A stretch of 64,000 bases of DNA. It comes from Verrucomicrobiota bacterium (GTDB lineage Bacteria; Verrucomicrobiota; Kiritimatiellia; RFP12; UBA1067). Below, piece after piece: positions 17,705 through 26,067 of this stretch. The translations under genes were made by a program, and so were the position numbers. Location of the stretch: contig JAHFSX010000019.1 of the NCBI GenBank assembly GCA_023269675.1, positions 50,713 through 114,712 of the forward strand, in the 5' to 3' direction. The notes beneath the pieces are model-generated. The model made no database searches and was not told the origin of the DNA. It saw nothing but the letters and a program-made list of their open reading frames with translations. How positions within the stretch are numbered: the first letter of the stretch is position 1; every line of letters starts with the position of its first letter.

Positions 17705-18514
17705 ATGAGCCATGGCGAACATGCGTGCGAGTTCAGGTTCTATGCGGAACTGAACGATTTTGTCAGGCCGCGTCAGGACGGCCTTGCCTTCCAGTACCGC
17801 TTCGGCGGCACGCCGGCCGTCAAGGACGCCATCGAAGCGCTCGGCGTTCCGCACACCGAGGTGGACCTGATTCTCGTCAACGGAACCTCCGTTGCCTTTG
17901 GGCATCGGCTGCGCGACGGGGACAGGGTGGCCGTCTATCCGGTGTTCGAGTCAATGGACATTGCCGGCCTCACGCGGCTTCGCCCGTCCCCGCTGCGCGA
18001 TCCGTGTTTCATTTGCGACGTGCACCTCGGCAAGCTCTCCAGGCGCCTGCGGTTGCTCGGCTTCGATGTCGCGTACAGCAACACGGCCGACGACGCCGGG
18101 ATCGTCGCCCAGGCGCTGGGCGAGCGCCGCATCATTCTCACGCAGGATCGCGGCATCCTCAAAATGCGGGTGGTCGAGCATGGATACCTGGTGCGCTCCG
18201 ACAAGGTCATGGTGCAGGTTCAGGAAGTCCTTGACCGTTTCGACCTGTGCGGGCTGGCCCGGCCCTTCAGCCGCTGCGTCCGATGCAACGCCTTGCTGGA
18301 GGCCGTGGCCAAACGCGACGTTGAGCACGCGTTGCCGCCCAGGACGCGGCAGCATTACCAGAATTTCCACCGCTGTTCAGGATGCGGGGCACTCTACTGG
18401 CGCGGGGCGCATACGGTCGCGCTTGAGGCCTGGCTGAGCCGCATTTCCTGCTTGCCCGCGTCCCATCCAGGCCGCCTGAAACCTTCGTGCGGCGAAAAGG
18501 AGGACCTGAGATGA
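17705..18514 (+). CDS. Mut7-C RNase-domain protein with N-terminal ubiquitin-like domain
   Basis: 269 residues. About 1-88 resemble the Mut7-C ubiquitin-like (beta-grasp) domain: ACEFRFYAELNDFVRPRQ, then VDLILVNGTSVAFGHRLRDGD and VAVYPVFESMD. Residues about 95-250 match the Mut7-C domain, a PIN-like putative RNase: FICDVHLGKLSRRLRLLGFD, YSNTADDAGI, RIILTQDRGILKM. A zinc ribbon closes the domain with CVRCNALL and HRCSGCGALYWRGAH. The acidic residues D105, D130/D131 and D145 region would form the nuclease centre. The ATG at 17705 follows AGGAG. Its stop overlaps the start of the next gene as ATGA, so the two are coupled. Substrate is unknown; a role in RNA turnover or toxin-like function is possible. 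Confidence 0.82.
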   Translation: MSHGEHACEFRFYAELNDFVRPRQDGLAFQYRFGGTPAVKDAIEALGVPHTEVDLILVNGTSVAFGHRLRDGDRVAVYPVFESMDIAGLTRLRPSPLRDPCFICDVHLGKLSRRLRLLGFDVAYSNTADDAGIVAQALGERRIILTQDRGILKMRVVEHGYLVRSDKVMVQVQEVLDRFDLCGLARPFSRCVRCNALLEAVAKRDVEHALPPRTRQHYQNFHRCSGCGALYWRGAHTVALEAWLSRISCLPASHPGRLKPSCGEKEDLR

Positions 18515-18999
18515 CGAAATTACGCTCGCTGCTGCTGCGGATCCTCGCCGTAGGGCACCTCATTTGGGGCCTGCTCCTGCTGTTACTCGCGGCGCGCCTC
18601 GCGTGGTCCGCTTTCGCGGTGCTCGCCTACCTGTCGACCGGCACGCTCTGGACAAATCTTCCCGTGGCCTTTGTTCTTGTATTGCGGCAGGCCCTGCCGC
18701 TGGTCGCGCTCGGCGCGTGGATGTTGATTCTGTCTCGCCGTCTGTGGTCTGGGCATCGCTACCGAAACGCCCTTCTGGTGGCGCACGGCATCCTGATGCT
18801 GCCCGGTGTCTTGGCTGTCGCCGTCGGCGTTTATGCCTTGCGCGCCGCAGAGGCGAGCGCAGCCGGGGGCGGCGGCCTGCTTGGCACGTGGGGAGTCCTT
18901 CCTCTCGGCCTAGGCCTCTGCACAGTCACGCTGGCACTGCTCTCTCTGTTGCTGGCGATGACGGTGAGGCATGATTCGGCGGCTGTGGGGGAGCAATGA
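18511..18999 (+). CDS. Small membrane protein of unknown function
   Basis: 162 residues with four clear hydrophobic helices: LILAVGHLIWGLLLLLLAA-like at the N-terminus, then one around LPVAFVLVLRQALPLVALGA, one around ALLVAHGILMLPGVLAVAVG, and one at LPLGLGLCTVTLALLSLLLA. The start at 18511 overlaps the Mut7-C stop (ATGA) and lies downstream of AAGGAGG, giving a well-defined start. No catalytic motif or family is recognised. Translation coupling with the Mut7-C gene is the only functional hint. Confidence 0.6.
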   Translation: MTKLRSLLLRILAVGHLIWGLLLLLLAARLAWSAFAVLAYLSTGTLWTNLPVAFVLVLRQALPLVALGAWMLILSRRLWSGHRYRNALLVAHGILMLPGVLAVAVGVYALRAAEASAAGGGGLLGTWGVLPLGLGLCTVTLALLSLLLAMTVRHDSAAVGEQ

Positions 19000-19201
19000 C
19001 CGGTCATCGCAAACCGGTGAACGGAGAAGGTCCGGGTTCTCAAAGATGTTTGCCGAGTCAAACATGTTTAAAGTTAGTTTATTAGCCTTGAAGCGACCGG
19101 TCCTTGCGGTTACATTACGGTCTAATCCGTCACGGAGGGCATCGCCGGTGTCGGGGCCTTGAAAACTTCAGGGCGCTAACCTGGCGTCAGGGGTGGAATC
19201 C

Positions 19202-21763
19202 ATGGGTGAGCACGTGCTTGAAAATTTGACGGGCCTGTCGCAGATAGAGGTCGCGGAACGTCAGGGGCGGGACGGCTTTAACGAGCTGCCGACCCAAGGG
19301 CGTCGGCGGGCGCTGGATATGCTCCTCGGCGTTATCAAGGAGCCGATGTTCCTGCTCCTGATCGCGTGCGGTGCCCTGTATCTGCTCTCCGGTGAAATCC
19401 AGGAGGCGGCGATGCTGCTGGGGTTCGTGTTTGTCATCATCGGCATCACCTTCTATCAGGAGCGGAAAACCGAGCGGGCGCTGGAGGCGCTGAAAGACCT
19501 GTCGAGCCCCCGCGCCTATGTCATCCGCGAGGGCGAGAAGGTCCGCATCCCCGGCCGCGAAGTGGTCTGCGGTGACGTCCTGCTGCTGTCGGAAGGGGAC
19601 CGTGTTCCGGCGGACTGCGTCCTGGTGCACGCGCTCAACTTTTCCGTCGACGAATCCCTTCTGACCGGAGAGTCGGTGCCTGTGCGCAAAGCGGATGCCG
19701 AAGGCGCAGCGGTCGCAATGGGGAAGCCGGGCGGCGATGATCTGCCTTTCGCCTTTTCAGGAACTCTGGTTGTGTCCGGGCAAGCCGTGGGCATTGTCAA
19801 AGCGATCGGCACCGGGACCGAGTTGGGGAAAATCGGCAAGGCCCTTCAATCGCTCGAAGAGGAGCGGACGCCGCTTCAGATACAGACCGGCAAAGTGGTG
19901 CGCGCCTTTGCGGTCACAGGCGGCGTTCTCTGCGTGCTGGTGGTGGTCGTGTACTGGCTGACCCGCGGGAACCTGATGGAAGGCTTTCTGGTCGGGCTGT
20001 CGCTGGCGATGGCGATGCTGCCCGAAGAGTTCCCCGTGGTTCTGACGGTCTTTCTGGCGCTGGGCGCCTGGCGCATCTCACAATACCGCGTGCTCACGCG
20101 GCGGGTGCCGGCGGTCGAGACCCTGGGCTCTGCCACTGTCCTGTGCGTCGACAAGACCGGCACGCTGACCCTCAACCGGATGACGGTCACCGATATCGTC
20201 GCGGGGGACAGGTCCTTCACCGTCGGGGCGCCGGCGGACGCGCTTCCCGAAGAGTTCCATGAAGTGGTCGAATACAGCATTCTCGCTAGCCCCGCCGATC
20301 CGTTCGATCCGATGGAAAAGGCCATGCGGGAGCTGGGCGAGCGCATGCTCGCGCAAACCGAACACCTGCACGCGTCGTGGACGCTGCAGCGGGAATACCC
20401 TCTCAGTAAAGAGCTGCTGGCGATGTCGCGTGTGTGGACGTCCAGCGACGGCGCTGAGCTGGTCATCGCCGCCAAGGGCGCACCCGAGGCCATCGCCGAC
20501 CTGTGCCACTTTGACGAGGCCCGGTTCAAGTGGCTCGAGGGCCACATCGAGTCGCTCAGCAACCAGGGCAAACGCGTGATCGGCGTGGCGCGCGCCTGTT
20601 TCAGAAAGGCGGAGCTGCCGGAGCGGCAGCACGATTTCCCCTTCGAATTCGTCGGGCTGCTCGGCCTCGAGGATCCGGTCCGTCCGAATGTGCGGGGCGC
20701 CATCGGCGAGTGTTACGCGGCTGGCATCCGGACGATCATGATCACCGGCGATTATCCCGGTACGGCCAAAAGCATCGCGCGGCAGATCGGGCTCAGAAAC
20801 CCGGACCAGCACATCGCCGGCACGGAACTGGAGACCCTGTCCGACGAGCAGCTCGCGTGCCGGATCCGTGACATCAACATCTTTGCCCGCATGGTGCCGG
20901 AGCAGAAGCTGCGCATCGTCAAGGCGCTCAAGCTGAATGCCGAGGTGGTGGCCATGACGGGGGACGGCGTCAACGACGCCCCCGCGCTGAAAGCGGCGCA
21001 CATCGGCGTGGCGATGGGAGGGCGCGGCACCGATGTCGCTCGCGAGGCGGCCTCGCTGGTGCTTCTCGATGACGACTTCAACTCGATCGTGACGGCGGTG
21101 CGGATCGGGCGGCGCATTTACGACAATCTCAAGAAAGCGATGATGTTCATCCTTTCCGTGCACATCCCGATCGCCGGCCTTTCGCTGATTCCGGTTCTGC
21201 TGAAATGGCCGCTGATTCTCTCCCCGGTGCATATCGTTTTCCTTGAGCTGATCATTGACCCCGCGTGTACGCTGATTTTTGAAGCGGACAAGGAGGAGTG
21301 CGATGTCATGAAGCGGAAGCCGCGCAGCATCGAGGCGAAACTCTTTGATGCGCGGACGCTGCTGAACTGCGCCTTTCAGGGCGGACTGACGCTGGCCGTC
21401 ACCCTGGCCGTGTACCTGTTCGTGCGGCGCGATCACTCCGACGAGGCGGCCCGCGCCTTGGCGTTCCTCACACTCGTGGTCTGCAACCTGGGCATGATCC
21501 TGTCAAACCGGTCACTGTCCCGCTCGGGCTTGAGCATGCTGCGGGCAAAGAACGCGGCGTTCAAATGGGTTGTGACCGGCGCCGTGACGGTGCTCGGCCT
21601 CATTATGACCGTGCCTTTTCTCCAGAGGCTGTTCAGGTTCGGTGCGGTCTCGGGGACCGACTTCTTCCTGGCCCTGGCGGGAGCGGTTGTGGCGGTCGCC
21701 CTCATGGAAGTGCTCAAGGTTTTCACCTTGAGCAGGAACGTGAAGCCCGCAAGGGGTGGGTGA
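19202..21763 (+). CDS. P-type cation-transporting ATPase (P2-like)
   Basis: 853 residues. All P-type hallmarks are present: actuator loop LLTGESVPV, phosphorylation site D317 in DKTGTLTLNRMTV, nucleotide-binding KGAPEAIADLC, and hinge MTGDGVNDAPAL near residue 585. The TM4 ion-site motif is P274-E-E-F-P278, rather than the PEGLP of P2A calcium pumps. A C-terminal four-helix domain follows, with FLELIIDPACTLIFEAD. The N-terminus is short and has the cation-ATPase N domain (GLSQIEVAERQGRDGFNELP). The protein is the size of bacterial Ca2+/Mn2+-type pumps, but the substrate cannot be fixed. The ATG at 19202 is preferred to the GTG at 19193 because CAGGGGTGG stands at ribosome-site distance. No metal-binding N-terminal CxxC domains are seen. 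Confidence 0.9.
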   Translation: MGEHVLENLTGLSQIEVAERQGRDGFNELPTQGRRRALDMLLGVIKEPMFLLLIACGALYLLSGEIQEAAMLLGFVFVIIGITFYQERKTERALEALKDLSSPRAYVIREGEKVRIPGREVVCGDVLLLSEGDRVPADCVLVHALNFSVDESLLTGESVPVRKADAEGAAVAMGKPGGDDLPFAFSGTLVVSGQAVGIVKAIGTGTELGKIGKALQSLEEERTPLQIQTGKVVRAFAVTGGVLCVLVVVVYWLTRGNLMEGFLVGLSLAMAMLPEEFPVVLTVFLALGAWRISQYRVLTRRVPAVETLGSATVLCVDKTGTLTLNRMTVTDIVAGDRSFTVGAPADALPEEFHEVVEYSILASPADPFDPMEKAMRELGERMLAQTEHLHASWTLQREYPLSKELLAMSRVWTSSDGAELVIAAKGAPEAIADLCHFDEARFKWLEGHIESLSNQGKRVIGVARACFRKAELPERQHDFPFEFVGLLGLEDPVRPNVRGAIGECYAAGIRTIMITGDYPGTAKSIARQIGLRNPDQHIAGTELETLSDEQLACRIRDINIFARMVPEQKLRIVKALKLNAEVVAMTGDGVNDAPALKAAHIGVAMGGRGTDVAREAASLVLLDDDFNSIVTAVRIGRRIYDNLKKAMMFILSVHIPIAGLSLIPVLLKWPLILSPVHIVFLELIIDPACTLIFEADKEECDVMKRKPRSIEAKLFDARTLLNCAFQGGLTLAVTLAVYLFVRRDHSDEAARALAFLTLVVCNLGMILSNRSLSRSGLSMLRAKNAAFKWVVTGAVTVLGLIMTVPFLQRLFRFGAVSGTDFFLALAGAVVAVALMEVLKVFTLSRNVKPARGG

Positions 21764-22005
21764 CGCTGTCGCGCATGCGAGAGCCTTGTGGTCTTGGAAT
21801 GCTTCGGGCGTTGCGGCACCTTCTGGAAGATGGGCGCGGAGCGCCTCGCCGCGCGGACGCGGGCGGGGAATACGGTTAAAAGCGGCATCCGGCGCAAGTC
21901 GCGATTGCAGAACCGTAAGGACCGTCTGCGGCGGCGAGGGGTGTGCGGCACGGGCGCCCCCCGGTAACGCCGGCGCCGGGGATTAGAAAACGTCAGGAGC
22001 AAGCA

Positions 22006-22404
22006 ATGTCGGAAATCTTGGCAGACGCGCTCCTTGTCATTCACCTCGCCTGGATCGCGTTTGTTGTGGCCGGCCTTGTCCTGACGATCATCGGCTTTTT
22101 CCGGAAGTGGATGTGGATTCGCGGCCTGTGGTTCCGCGCCCTTCATCTTTGCGCGATCCTGCTGGTTGTTCTTGAGGCGTGGTTCGGCGTCATGTGTCCC
22201 CTCACCGTTTGGGAGAGCCGCATCCGCGACACCGCGTCGGGCACCCGGTATTCCGCGGGATTTGCCGCCTACTGGCTTCGGAGCATCGTCTACTATGATT
22301 TCCCGCCGTGGGTCTTCACGCTTGCCTACACGGCATTCTGCGCGCTGGTGGTTCTGGCGTGGCTTATCGTGCCGCCAAGATGTACACTGGAAAAACCGAA
22401 ATGA
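22006..22404 (+). CDS. DUF2784 membrane protein
   Basis: 132 residues. The family pattern is clear: LADALLVIHLAWIAFVVAG at the N-terminus, WIRGLWFRALHLCAILLVVLEAWFG, a conserved CPLTVWE, and YWLRSIVYYDFPPWVFTLAY, with four membrane helices. DUF2784 proteins are small inner-membrane proteins of unknown function. A CAGGAGC ribosome site lies six bases ahead of the ATG. The next small membrane gene starts 86 bp downstream in the same direction. Confidence 0.85.
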   Translation: MSEILADALLVIHLAWIAFVVAGLVLTIIGFFRKWMWIRGLWFRALHLCAILLVVLEAWFGVMCPLTVWESRIRDTASGTRYSAGFAAYWLRSIVYYDFPPWVFTLAYTAFCALVVLAWLIVPPRCTLEKPK

Positions 22405-22490
22405 CCTGCCAGAGGTCTGGGGTTGCGGTTTGCCGGCGAGGGAAACCCGACACCCGCCGCTGACGCGGGGCAGGGGAAGGGGGCCGGGCC

Positions 22491-22688
22491 ATGGGATATG
22501 CTTTGTTTGCGGTCAGCGCATACATTTTTATGCGGGCGTTCGAGGTTGTGTTCTCGGACCGGAAAGAAAACAAGTGGTACAGGACGGCGATCCGGATAAT
22601 CGGATGCGCGGCGCTCTACGCGTCAGCCGCCTCCATGATCTGGTTTTATTTCAACGCCATCCACCTGCTCGGTTTCGACCCGAAGTGA
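22491..22688 (+). CDS. Short two-helix membrane protein, function unknown
   Basis: 65 residues with a helix at each end (YALFAVSAYIFMRAFEVVF and IIGCAALYASAASMIWFYF) around a basic loop (DRKENKWYR). A purine-rich stretch (GGGGAAGGGGG) precedes the ATG. The pattern of helix, basic loop and helix is consistent with a real protein, but no family is recognised. It lies between the DUF2784 gene and the GDSL esterase gene, all on the plus strand. Confidence 0.5.
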   Translation: MGYALFAVSAYIFMRAFEVVFSDRKENKWYRTAIRIIGCAALYASAASMIWFYFNAIHLLGFDPK

Positions 22689-22738
22689 GCGCGGCAGAGC
22701 GGAAGGCCCAAACTCGGACCGACACCAGGCATACACGC

Positions 22739-23662
22739 ATGAGAACCTTTTCCCTCCTCCTTTTCTTTGCGCTCGCGAGCGTGGGTTACGCGGCTACCTA
22801 CACGGAGCTCGTCGCCTTCGGCGACAGTCTTTCTGACATGGGCAACCGCGGGCTCGCACCCAACAAGCCGGACGTCAAATTCCGGCAGACTTGGGTCGCG
22901 CAACTCGCCGGGCCGGCGATGCTGAACATCCCCGCTTTCAAACCCTCCGGAATAACCGCCTACTATGGTGGCACCGACTACGCGGTCGGCGGCGCGGGCA
23001 CCGAACACACCGCCAAGATGGGCAGCAGCCGAAACAGCGGGCAGAACCTTACGCAGCAGATCTCGAAGCGCTACCTGAATCCGGCCTTCAACACGGATGG
23101 CTTGAAGAAGACGGCCCTGCATGTGATCGTCATCGGAGCCAACGACCTCATGCTCGCGTCCGTCGCGCCCGAGCAGCTTCTCGCGCAGTGGGCGGAGTTG
23201 GACAAAACCGGCGTGTCTGTGGCGAGGAGCACCGAAGGTCAGATCCAGGCGCTCGCTTCGGCCGGAGTCACGCGCGTGCTGTGGGGCAACGTGTTTGATA
23301 TCGCCCAAACGCCATCGGTGGTCTCCAAATCGTCGCTGATGGGCGCGTCCATATCGGCCGCGTATCGTACGGCACTCACAAAAGCCGTCATCGCGCACAA
23401 CGCGGAGATGGACGCCGCGATCGTCCGTCTGGAGAAGGCGAACCCCGCTCTCAGAATCATGAAGCTCGACCTTTTTGCCGAACTCAACGACATCGTCGCG
23501 GCGCCCTCGAAATACGGATTCACCGATGTCACCAGCGGCGCAAACGACAGCGGGCATCTCTTTTCGGCGGACGGACTGCATCCCACCACGCAAGGGCACA
23601 AGGTTCTCGCCGAATACGCTTTTCACATCCTGACAGCTTCCCGCGCGCAGCAGGGCCGATGA
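22739..23662 (+). CDS. Secreted SGNH/GDSL-family esterase or lipase
   Basis: 307 residues. A signal peptide (RTFSLLLFFALASVGYA) is followed by block I with the nucleophile S30 in VAFGDSLSDMGN. The block III Asn is in VIVIGANDLML and the catalytic Asp/His pair is D278/H281 in DGLHPTTQGH. This is the layout of extracellular GDSL phospholipases and thermolabile-haemolysin-like esterases, which hydrolyse acyl esters of lipids or polysaccharides. The much longer upstream reading frame from 22166 overlaps other genes, so the ATG at 22739, which begins the signal peptide, is taken as the start. No sorting signal is seen at the C-terminus, so it is probably periplasmic or secreted. Confidence 0.88.
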   Translation: MRTFSLLLFFALASVGYAATYTELVAFGDSLSDMGNRGLAPNKPDVKFRQTWVAQLAGPAMLNIPAFKPSGITAYYGGTDYAVGGAGTEHTAKMGSSRNSGQNLTQQISKRYLNPAFNTDGLKKTALHVIVIGANDLMLASVAPEQLLAQWAELDKTGVSVARSTEGQIQALASAGVTRVLWGNVFDIAQTPSVVSKSSLMGASISAAYRTALTKAVIAHNAEMDAAIVRLEKANPALRIMKLDLFAELNDIVAAPSKYGFTDVTSGANDSGHLFSADGLHPTTQGHKVLAEYAFHILTASRAQQGR

Positions 23663-23742
23663 GCTTGCCGCGGTTTAAAATCGCCGTTTTTTGCCCTTTT
23701 TGACAGGGTGTGGCCGCGGCGATCCCATCCGGTTTTAGTACG

Positions 23743-23772
23743 TTGACGGTTTGGGATACCGCATGTTAACAT
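23743..23772 (+). promoter_or_regulatory. Putative sigma-70 promoter ahead of the REC-PAS kinase gene
   Basis: TTGACG at 23743-23748 and TTAACA at 23766-23771 are separated by 17 bp, about 135 bp upstream of the ATG at 23908. The fit to the -10 box is imperfect, so this is only a candidate. Confidence 0.3.
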
Positions 23773-23907
23773 GGCGGCCAAATGTCTGATTGTTCAGGGG
23801 AACCCATTCGGGTGAACAGAGACAAATGAGGCGTTGCCCGGCCTGCCGCGGCCATTCCGGTTTTGCCGGATAAGGGCACATTTCTAACCGTCAAAGGGGG
23901 GAACGCC

Positions 23908-25410
23908 ATGTCGCGTGTCTTGATCGTCGATGATGAAAAAGCTTACCGTAATTTTGTTGGCAGGCTCCTCAGGAGTGCGGGCCACGAGGTTACTCTTGCG
24001 GCTGACTCCCGGGAGGCCATCGACCTGCTTAAGGCCAGTCCGTTTGATGTCTTGCTGACCGATATTGTCATGCCCGGTGGCACCGGTGTCGAACTTCTGC
24101 AGTTCATCCGTACCGCAACACCGCGGATCCAGGTCATTCTCATGACAGGGGAGCCGAACGTCGAGACGGCCTTGGCCGCCGTACGCGCAGGCGCCTTTGA
24201 CTATCTGGTCAAGCCGGGCACCAACGACGCGATTTTGCGATGCGTGGGCAACGCGGCTAAACTCAAACTGATGGATGACGAGCGCGAGTGCTTGGCTCAG
24301 GCCAACCGCGAGCACCAGAAGAATCTGGAAAAGCTGGTGCAGGAGCGTACGGCGTCTCTTTTGAAAAAGCGCACTCAACTCAGCCTGTCGATACAAGCCG
24401 CCAACATCGGGCTTTGGGATTGGGACCTCCTGACCGGGCAGATCTATTTCTCGCCGGAGTGGAAAAGCCAGATCGGCTACACGGACGAGGAATTTCCGAA
24501 TTGTCAGGAGGCGTGGCAAAACCGCTTGCACCCCGATGACTGTGAACGTGTTCTGCATGTGTTGCGAGAAGCCTGCGAAAAAGCCCAGACGATCGGCGCG
24601 GTCGAGTTCCGGCTGCGGCATAAAGACGGTTCCTACCGGTGGCTGCTGTCACGGGGCGAAGTGCTGAGTGACGATGCTCAGAGACCCTGTCGCATGTTGG
24701 GCTGCCAGATCGACATCACGGACCGGAAAAAGTCGGAAGAGCAACTGTTGACGTTTTCGCGCCGCATCCTGTCCGTTCGGGAAGAGGAACGCCGCAGTAT
24801 CGCGGCTGCCCTCCATCACGATGTCGGCTCCCTCGCCGTGGGCCTTTCCGCTCGGCTGGATGCCGTCGAGGGCGCGCTTCTCGTGGGAAAAACCGACGAA
24901 GCGCTCCAGACGCTGAAGTATGCCCAAGACCTGTTCAGTCAGTCGATCGCGTGCCTGAAGAGACTGGCGGTGGATCTCCATCCGACTGACCTTGACCTGT
25001 TGGGTTTACCCGCGGCCTTGCGCCAGCATTTCGAGCAGGTGACGCGCAACACGGGAATGCCCATCCGGTTTGTTGACAACACCGGCGGCTACCGGTTTCG
25101 CGCGGAGGAAGCCATCCTGCTGTTCCGCATCGCCCAAGAGTCCGTCACCAACACGTTAAAGCACGCCCGCGCGCGGCAGGTGGAGGTGCGGATGAGCAGT
25201 GACGACGACTGCTCGCGCCTCACGGTCCATGACGACGGGGTGGGCTTCAATGTCGAACAGGTCATGGCTTCCCCCGACTCGCATCTGGGACTGCGTTCCA
25301 TGCGGGAGATGGCGGGTTCGATGGGAGCCGCCTGGCAGATCCAGTCTCAATCCGGACAGGGCACGACCGTCACGGTCGTCCTTCCGAAGATAACGAAGGA
25401 GGGCGCCTGA
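23908..25410 (+). CDS. Receiver-PAS-histidine kinase (HisKA_3 type)
   Basis: 500 residues, no membrane segment, so cytoplasmic. Receiver domain 1-120: D8-D9, phosphoacceptor D52 in LLTDIVMPGG, and the Lys of YLVKPG. A coiled linker follows at about 125-160. The PAS domain runs about 165-285 (IGLWDWDLLTGQIYFSPEWK, EFRLRHKDGSYRWLLSRGE, DITDRKKSEEQ). The HisKA_3-like dimerisation domain is at about 290-365 with H303 in ERRSIAAALHHDVGSLAVG. The HATPase domain follows, with ESVTNTLKHARARQVEV (N box), DDGVGFN (G1) and HLGLRSMREMAG (G2). The acidic residue that normally follows the phospho-His is His304 here, with Asp one position later. The ATG at 23908 follows GGGGGGAA. The NarL-type regulator at 25410 starts at its stop codon, so the two form a coupled pair. 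Confidence 0.92.
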   Translation: MSRVLIVDDEKAYRNFVGRLLRSAGHEVTLAADSREAIDLLKASPFDVLLTDIVMPGGTGVELLQFIRTATPRIQVILMTGEPNVETALAAVRAGAFDYLVKPGTNDAILRCVGNAAKLKLMDDERECLAQANREHQKNLEKLVQERTASLLKKRTQLSLSIQAANIGLWDWDLLTGQIYFSPEWKSQIGYTDEEFPNCQEAWQNRLHPDDCERVLHVLREACEKAQTIGAVEFRLRHKDGSYRWLLSRGEVLSDDAQRPCRMLGCQIDITDRKKSEEQLLTFSRRILSVREEERRSIAAALHHDVGSLAVGLSARLDAVEGALLVGKTDEALQTLKYAQDLFSQSIACLKRLAVDLHPTDLDLLGLPAALRQHFEQVTRNTGMPIRFVDNTGGYRFRAEEAILLFRIAQESVTNTLKHARARQVEVRMSSDDDCSRLTVHDDGVGFNVEQVMASPDSHLGLRSMREMAGSMGAAWQIQSQSGQGTTVTVVLPKITKEGA

Positions 25411-26063
25411 TGAGTATCCGCGTCGTGATTGCCGATGATCATCCGCTTGTGCGGGACGGGTTGCGCTTCAGTATCGAAAGGAGCGGGCAGGACATCCAGA
25501 TCGTGGGCGAGGGTGCCAACGGTCAGGAAGTCCTCGACCGTGCCGCGCATCTGCCGGCCGATGTTTACATCCTCGACATCACCATGCCCGTCCTGAACGG
25601 TCTCGAGACCGCGCGTCATCTGATCCGGTCCTGCCCTTCTGTAAAGATCATTATGCTGAGCCTGAACTGCACGCAAGCTTTGGTGGAGGAGGCGCTCTCC
25701 ATCGGCGTGCGCGGCTATCTCACCAAGGAAACCGCAAGCCGCAACCTGGTGGAGGCCGTGACCGAAGTTTATGCCGGGCGCGTCTTTTTCAGTCCGGATA
25801 TCGCCGACATTATCGTGAACCGCTATGTCAAAGGTGCCTCCTCAGGTCCAATACCCGACCGGCCGACCGCCCTGACCGCTCAGGAGCGCAAGATTCTGCA
25901 ACTGGTTGCTGAGGGATTCACAAATAAAGATATCGCGGTCAAACTCAATCTGGCATCGAACACCGTCCACACGCACCGGACGAACCTGATGGCCAAATTG
26001 AATATTCATAAGCAGGCTGACCTTGTGCGCTACGCCCTCAAGGAGGGGATCGCCAAGCTGTAG
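25410..26063 (+). CDS. NarL/FixJ-type response regulator
   Basis: 217 residues. The receiver domain has the acidic pair in IADDHP, phosphoacceptor D56 in YILDITMPVLNG, the Ser/Thr region MLSLNC and the Lys of YLTKE. The LuxR-type helix-turn-helix is at residues about 150-212 (LTAQERKILQLVAEGFTNKD, NTVHTHRTNLMAKLNI). It shares one base with the kinase gene stop (TGATG), so it is translated together with its probable partner kinase at 23908. It is likely a DNA-binding activator or repressor; its targets are not evident. The gene is immediately followed, within five bases, by a truncated outer-membrane-protein frame. Confidence 0.93.
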   Translation: MSIRVVIADDHPLVRDGLRFSIERSGQDIQIVGEGANGQEVLDRAAHLPADVYILDITMPVLNGLETARHLIRSCPSVKIIMLSLNCTQALVEEALSIGVRGYLTKETASRNLVEAVTEVYAGRVFFSPDIADIIVNRYVKGASSGPIPDRPTALTAQERKILQLVAEGFTNKDIAVKLNLASNTVHTHRTNLMAKLNIHKQADLVRYALKEGIAKL

Positions 26064-26067
26064 CCGC

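Noticed and set aside
20078..21436. Minus-strand open frame (452 codons) inside the P-type ATPase gene
   Set aside because: It shadows the ATPase, whose motifs are unmistakable; the product is Arg/His/Asp-rich with no recognisable domain.
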